NCBI GenBank assembly: GCA_943370295.1
Contig: CALRQL020000017.1
Coordinates: 1-64,000 of the forward strand
DNA length: 64,000 nucleotides
Reading direction: 5' to 3'
Source of the DNA: SB11 sp943370295
GTDB lineage: Bacteria; Bacteroidota; Bacteroidia; UBA8524
The notes below the pieces were generated by a model. That model worked only from the letters and a program-made list of their open reading frames with translations, did not search any database and was not told where the DNA came from. Positions 59,630 to 64,000 of the stretch are shown piece after piece (the first letter of the stretch is position 1; every line of letters starts with the position of its first letter). The translations under genes and the position numbers were made by a program.

Positions 59630-60871
59630 ATGCATAGCATTGGGTTAGTTGAATCGTTTTCAGAGTTTAAAGAGTTTAAGAACATTGACCGCGCCACCAT
59701 GATGCGCGTACTTGAAGACGTTTTTCGCAGCATGTTGCGTAAAAAATACGGCACCGATGAAAACTGCGATATAATTATTAACACCGAAAAAGGTGATTTG
59801 GAGATTTGGCGTACCAGAACCATTGTGGAAGATGGTATGATTGAAGACCCAACGTTTGAAATTGAACTTTCAGCCGCACGCCGCATAGAACCTGATTTTG
59901 AAGTAGGTGAAGAGGCTGTGGAGGAAGTGAAGCTGGAAGATTTTGGCCGTCGTTTGATACTTACCGCCCGCCAAACCCTGATGTCGAAAATACTTGAATT
60001 GGAAAAAGACGAAGTTTTCCGCAAGTACAAAGACCGTATGGGCGAGATTGTTACCGGCGAGGTGTACCAGATTTGGAAAAAAGAATTGATGATTTTGGAC
60101 GACGAAGGCAACGAGCTTTTGCTGCCCAAAACAGAAATGATACCCAGCGATTTTTACAAAAAAGGCGATAGCATTCGCTGCGTTGTAAAAAGTGCTGAAA
60201 TGCTGAACGGCACCCCAAAAATTATTATCTCGCGCACTGCGCCTGAGTTTTTGGAGCGTTTGTTTGAAATGGAAGTTCCCGAAATTTTAGACGGGTTGAT
60301 TACCATTAAGAAAATTGTACGCGAGCCCGGTGAGCGTGCAAAAGTGGCTGTTGAAAGCTATGACGACCGTATTGACCCCGTAGGTGCTTGTGTGGGTATG
60401 AAAGGTTCACGTATTCATGGTATCGTTCGCGAATTGCGCAACGAGAACATCGACGTAATCAACTATACCACCAACCTGCCTTTGTATATCCAGCGTTCAC
60501 TTAGCCCTGCTAAAATATCATCTATTAAGGTAGATGAAGGCAAAGAGCGTGTGTCGGTATTTTTGAAGCCCGACCAAGTATCTTTGGCTATCGGTAAGGG
60601 TGGACACAACATTAAACTGGCAGGTAAACTTACCGGCTACGAGATAGATGTGTACCGTGAAAGCGATGATGAAGTTGTTGAGGAGGATATTGACCTTGAC
60701 GAATTTGCAGATGAAATTGACAGCTGGATTATTGACGAATTGAAGGGAATTGGCTGTGATACAGCAAAAAGTGTGTTGGCCATCAGTGACGCTGATTTAG
60801 TGCGCCGCACAGAGCTTGAGGAAGAAACAATAGAAGAAATAAAGCAAATACTTCGAGCCGAATTTGAATAA
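59630..60871 (+). CDS. nusA: Transcription termination/antitermination factor NusA
   Basis: 413 aa: N-terminal RNA-polymerase-binding domain, S1 domain (about residues 135-200, VTGEVYQIWKKELMILDD), two KH domains (DPVGACVGMKGSRIHGIVRE; AIGKGGHNIKLAGKLTGYEI) and a short C-terminal acidic/helical segment. The second C-terminal repeat region of enterobacterial NusA is reduced, as usual outside proteobacteria. In E. coli NusA feeds back on its own operon; the leader hairpin before rimP may be such a target here. Confidence 0.96.
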   Translation: MHSIGLVESFSEFKEFKNIDRATMMRVLEDVFRSMLRKKYGTDENCDIIINTEKGDLEIWRTRTIVEDGMIEDPTFEIELSAARRIEPDFEVGEEAVEEVKLEDFGRRLILTARQTLMSKILELEKDEVFRKYKDRMGEIVTGEVYQIWKKELMILDDEGNELLLPKTEMIPSDFYKKGDSIRCVVKSAEMLNGTPKIIISRTAPEFLERLFEMEVPEILDGLITIKKIVREPGERAKVAVESYDDRIDPVGACVGMKGSRIHGIVRELRNENIDVINYTTNLPLYIQRSLSPAKISSIKVDEGKERVSVFLKPDQVSLAIGKGGHNIKLAGKLTGYEIDVYRESDDEVVEEDIDLDEFADEIDSWIIDELKGIGCDTAKSVLAISDADLVRRTELEEETIEEIKQILRAEFE

Positions 60872-60928
60872 AACTTTCGCTTATGGCGGGTTTATTGCGG
60901 TTTGCTTGTATTTTTGTAAAATAACTAA

Positions 60929-63900
60929 ATGACGGAAGAAGTTAAATCATACCGTATTGCCAAAGTAGCCTCTGAGTTAGGGGTGGGCGTTACCACTATT
61001 GCCGAAGAGTTGAATAAACGCGGCTTTAATGTGGAGGCGAAGCCCACGGCCAAACTTAGCGAAGACATGTATGCCGTGCTGCTTAAGGCATTCAAATCGG
61101 ACAAAGAGGCCCGCCAAGAGGCCATACAACTCGACAAGATCAAAAAAGAGTTGCATGAGCCCGCGCGCACCAACAAACCTGCCAAAGAAAAAGAAATTGC
61201 TGACGCTGAAGAGGATGATGATGTGGTGATGATAAACACCCCCACCATTACCATTCCCGAAGAAAAGCCGCAAGAAATTGCACCGGTTGCCCCTAAACCT
61301 CCAGTAGTTGAAACTCCTCCCCCGCCTCCGGTGGTGGTAGAAGAAAAACCGGTTGAAGTGCCACAGGAAAAACCGGTAGAGAAGCCTCCGGTGGTTGAGG
61401 AAAAAGTAGAAGTAATTGAAAAACCAGTCGTACAGGAGCCTATAGCCGAAACCAAAGTGAAATTGGCCGGGCCCCATGTAGTAGGTAAGATAAACCTTGA
61501 TGATTTATCAGGCAAAGGAAAGAAGAGGGAAGAAAAGAAAGAAGAGCCTGTAAAACCTAAGGTTGAAGAAAAACCGGTTGAACAACCTCCTGTTGCTAAG
61601 CAAGAAGAAGTGGTGGTGGTTCCTGAGGAAAAACCAGAAGTAAAAGAAGACGTTCCCGTTGCTAAAGTAATAGAGCCTCCTGTTGTAGTAGAGCCTCCTG
61701 CCGTTGTTGAAAACGAGGTAATTAAACCCCGTATGGAAAAACTGCAAGGGCTTACTGTATTAGGCAAAATTCAACTACCGGTTGAAGAGTCTAAGAAAAA
61801 GCCTATTGCTTCATCAGACCCTAACGAAAAGACAAAGAAGAAACGCAAACGCAAACCCAGTACGGTTATCAGCAGTGATAATCCAAACATTGCCAAGCAG
61901 TTTAATAAAGAAAAACGTCCCGATAACAGGCCCGGAAACAATACCGGCGGCCCGGGAGGTAACAACAACAATACAAACAATAACAACAACGACCGCAGAG
62001 GTCGTTTCAATAGAGACGAGCCGAAGGAAATCAGCCAAAAGGAAATTCAGGATAAACTGAAACAAACCATGGCTAAGCTGAACCCGGGTGGCAAAGGCCC
62101 AGGCAGCAACTCTTCGCAACGTTCTAAAAACCGTCGTTTCAAACGCGATCAGCATGCTCAAAACCGTGAGGATGCGTTGATGGAACTGGAAGCAGAAAAG
62201 AACATCCTGAAAGTAACCGAGTTTGTTACCGCTAACGAGTTGGCGAAACTGATGAACATTTCGGTGAATCAGGTAATCACCACCTGTTTCTCATTGGGTA
62301 TGATGGTTTCTATCAACCAGCGTTTGGATGCTGAAACCATTACGATTGTTGCAGACGAATTTGGATTTGATGTTCAGTTTGTAGGTGCCGACCTTCAGGA
62401 AGCAATTGAAGAAGAACAAGACCGTCCCGAAGATTTATTGCACCGTGCGCCTATAGTTACAGTAATGGGTCACGTTGACCACGGTAAAACATCGTTACTG
62501 GATTATGTGCGCGACGCAAATATTGTGGCAGGCGAAGCCGGAGGTATTACCCAGCACATTGGTGCGTATGAGGTAACACTGAAAGATGGCCGCCAGATAA
62601 CCTTCTTGGATACTCCCGGTCACGAAGCCTTTACGGCCATGCGTGCTCGTGGTGCCAAGTTGACGGATATTGCGATTATAGTAATTGCTGCGGATGATAG
62701 CGTGATGCCTCAAACAAAAGAGGCTATCAGCCACGCACAGGCAGCAAATGTGCCGATGGTATTTGCCTTTAACAAAATTGATAAAGACGGTGCCAACGCT
62801 GATAAAATCCGCGAACAACTTTCTGCCATGAACATTTTGGTGGAAGAGTGGGGCGGAAAATTCCAAACACAAGAAATATCTGCTAAAAAGGGATTGAATA
62901 TTGACCAACTGCTTGAAAAGGTATTGTTGGAAGCTGAAATTCTTGATCTTAAGGCAAACCCTGATAAACGTGCCAAAGGCGCTATTATTGAAGCCCGTAT
63001 GGACAAAGGGCGTGGTATTGTAGCCACCCTGATGGTACAAGAAGGTACGCTTAAAATAGGTGACCCTGTAGTAGCTGGTGCAATTTATGGCCGTATAAAA
63101 GCGATGTTTAACGAGCGCGGCCAGAAAATTGAAAAGGCAGGTCCTTCTACCCCTGTTTCGGTGCTGGGCTTCTCGGCCACTCCGCAAGCGGGTGAAAGCT
63201 TTAACGTAATGGCAACAGAGGCTGAGGCTAAGGAAATTGCTACAAAACGTACACAGCTTATCCGTGAGCAAGGATTGCGTACCAAGAAACACATTACCCT
63301 TGATGAAATTGGCCGTCGTTTGGCAATCGGTAACTTTAAAGAACTTAACGTTATTGTTAAAGCCGACGTGGACGGTTCAGCAGAAGCTTTGGCAGATTCG
63401 TTGCTGAAACTATCTACACAAGAAGTTCAGGTAAATGTGATATTGAAAGGTGTGGGTCAGATTTCGGAAAGCGACGTTATGTTGGCTACCGCTTCGGATG
63501 CGATTATTATCGGTTTCCAAGTACGCCCGAGTACACAAGCCAAACGTCTTGCTGAGCAAGAAGACATCGAGATTAAACTATACTCTATCATCTACGCCGC
63601 TATTGATGAAATCAAGGCTGCTATCGAGGGCTTGTTAGAGCCTAAGATTGAAGAGAAAATTGTTTGTAACGTGGATGTTCGCGAAGTGTTCAGAATATCA
63701 AAAGTGGGTACCATTGCAGGTTGTATGGTTACCGACGGTAAAATTACCCGTAACACCCGCATCCGTATCATCCGCGACGGGGTGGTGATTCACACCGGTG
63801 AAATTGATGCACTGAAACGTTATAAAGACGATGTGAAAGAAGTAGCTACCGGTTACGAGTGCGGTATCAGCATTAAAAACTTCAACAATATCGAAGTAGG

Positions 63901-63949
63901 CGATACTATCGAAGGCTTTGAAGAAGTAGAAGTAAAACGTAAGTTGTAA
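60929..63949 (+). CDS. infB: Translation initiation factor IF-2
   Basis: 1006 aa. The N-terminal ~430 residues are low-complexity, rich in Pro, Glu, Lys and Val, with an Asn/Gly-rich stretch near 335-355, then IF-2N (VTEFVTANELAKLMNISVNQ). The G domain begins near residue 505: VTVMGHVDHGKTSLLD, DTPGHEAFTAMRARGA and FAFNKIDKDG. C-terminal domains follow (VDVREVFRISKVGTIAGCMV). It places initiator tRNA on the 30S subunit. A TATTTTTG box at 60909-60916, 12 bases before the ATG, may be an internal promoter. A terminator follows the stop. Confidence 0.97.
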   Translation: MTEEVKSYRIAKVASELGVGVTTIAEELNKRGFNVEAKPTAKLSEDMYAVLLKAFKSDKEARQEAIQLDKIKKELHEPARTNKPAKEKEIADAEEDDDVVMINTPTITIPEEKPQEIAPVAPKPPVVETPPPPPVVVEEKPVEVPQEKPVEKPPVVEEKVEVIEKPVVQEPIAETKVKLAGPHVVGKINLDDLSGKGKKREEKKEEPVKPKVEEKPVEQPPVAKQEEVVVVPEEKPEVKEDVPVAKVIEPPVVVEPPAVVENEVIKPRMEKLQGLTVLGKIQLPVEESKKKPIASSDPNEKTKKKRKRKPSTVISSDNPNIAKQFNKEKRPDNRPGNNTGGPGGNNNNTNNNNNDRRGRFNRDEPKEISQKEIQDKLKQTMAKLNPGGKGPGSNSSQRSKNRRFKRDQHAQNREDALMELEAEKNILKVTEFVTANELAKLMNISVNQVITTCFSLGMMVSINQRLDAETITIVADEFGFDVQFVGADLQEAIEEEQDRPEDLLHRAPIVTVMGHVDHGKTSLLDYVRDANIVAGEAGGITQHIGAYEVTLKDGRQITFLDTPGHEAFTAMRARGAKLTDIAIIVIAADDSVMPQTKEAISHAQAANVPMVFAFNKIDKDGANADKIREQLSAMNILVEEWGGKFQTQEISAKKGLNIDQLLEKVLLEAEILDLKANPDKRAKGAIIEARMDKGRGIVATLMVQEGTLKIGDPVVAGAIYGRIKAMFNERGQKIEKAGPSTPVSVLGFSATPQAGESFNVMATEAEAKEIATKRTQLIREQGLRTKKHITLDEIGRRLAIGNFKELNVIVKADVDGSAEALADSLLKLSTQEVQVNVILKGVGQISESDVMLATASDAIIIGFQVRPSTQAKRLAEQEDIEIKLYSIIYAAIDEIKAAIEGLLEPKIEEKIVCNVDVREVFRISKVGTIAGCMVTDGKITRNTRIRIIRDGVVIHTGEIDALKRYKDDVKEVATGYECGISIKNFNNIEVGDTIEGFEEVEVKRKL

Positions 63950-63971
63950 TCAACGATTAACCTTTATATAA

Positions 63972-64000
63972 AAGCCCTTTTGGAAATTCCGAAAGGGCTT
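63972..64000 (+). terminator. Terminator of the rimP-nusA-infB operon
   Basis: AAGCCCTTTTGG (63972-63983) pairs with CCGAAAGGGCTT (63989-64000), one wobble, 5-base loop. The T tract would lie beyond the window edge. Confidence 0.75.

Noticed and set aside
60925..62161. Long minus-strand frames opposite infB, including one of 280 codons rich in Ser/Thr/Gly
   Set aside because: Shadow of the low-complexity Pro/Glu/Val/Lys region of IF-2.

Overview
The window looks like a chromosomal segment of a gliding-lineage member of the Bacteroidota. The evidence is gene content and promoter style: an arginine cluster built around an N-acylornithine (not ornithine) carbamoyltransferase, gliding genes gldF-gldG, a fused MurF-alanine racemase, a GH3/beta-lactamase-fold fusion, a CcmC/D/E/F block, and many copies of the Bacteroidota -7 box TAnnTTTG with almost no Shine-Dalgarno sequences. 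Genus and species cannot be told from the sequence alone.

Layout. (1) 1-5.5 kb, minus strand: arginine biosynthesis operon, read as GNAT acyltransferase, argG, argC, argD, argF', argB (argB cut by the window edge). (2) 5.5-24 kb: an accessory region between the arg operon and a tRNA-Glu. It holds a ~1.5 kb gene-poor gap, then a minus-strand operon that looks like an exported, modified peptide (RiPP-like) system: a double-glycine precursor of 101 aa, a divergent HExxH-type protein, a degenerate metallo-beta-lactamase-fold protein, a C39-peptidase ABC exporter and an HlyD-type membrane fusion protein. Diverging from it on the plus strand are a 20-residue leucine-rich-repeat protein, a divergent RsmG-like methyltransferase and an orphan NarL-type response regulator. 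A type I restriction-modification set (hsdM-hsdS-hsdR) follows, enclosed by a 44-bp direct repeat, one copy of which overlaps the 3' end of tRNA-Glu. (3) 24-34 kb, core: gapA, a CHAP amidase, a GlcD-type FAD oxidase, a CPA2 antiporter with universal-stress domain, LD-carboxypeptidase, gldF and gldG. (4) 34.2-37.2 kb: two AT-rich lipoprotein-like genes enclosed by a ~112-bp inverted repeat, each followed by the same ~85-bp direct repeat. (5) 37-45 kb: small DoxX-like protein, secreted metallophosphatase, a cluster of four palindromes, MurF-Alr fusion and the GH3/serine hydrolase fusion. (6) 45.4-49.6 kb: a second restriction-modification locus of type IIB (BcgI/AloI-like) architecture whose specificity part is broken by two homopolymer frame changes, followed by a repeat-rich spacer. 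(7) 49.6-59 kb: two polytopic glycosyltransferase-like proteins, a DUF2520 protein, an outer-membrane barrel protein and the ccmCDEF cluster. (8) 59-64 kb: rimP-nusA-infB with a promoter, a leader hairpin and a terminator at the window end.

The most promising candidate for an undescribed system is the peptide operon at 7.0-14.0 kb with its divergent partner genes. Two of its proteins are built on enzyme folds that appear to have lost or changed the canonical catalytic residues, and the exporter's peptidase domain carries an unusual insertion. All family assignments come from reading motifs by eye; no database search was possible.
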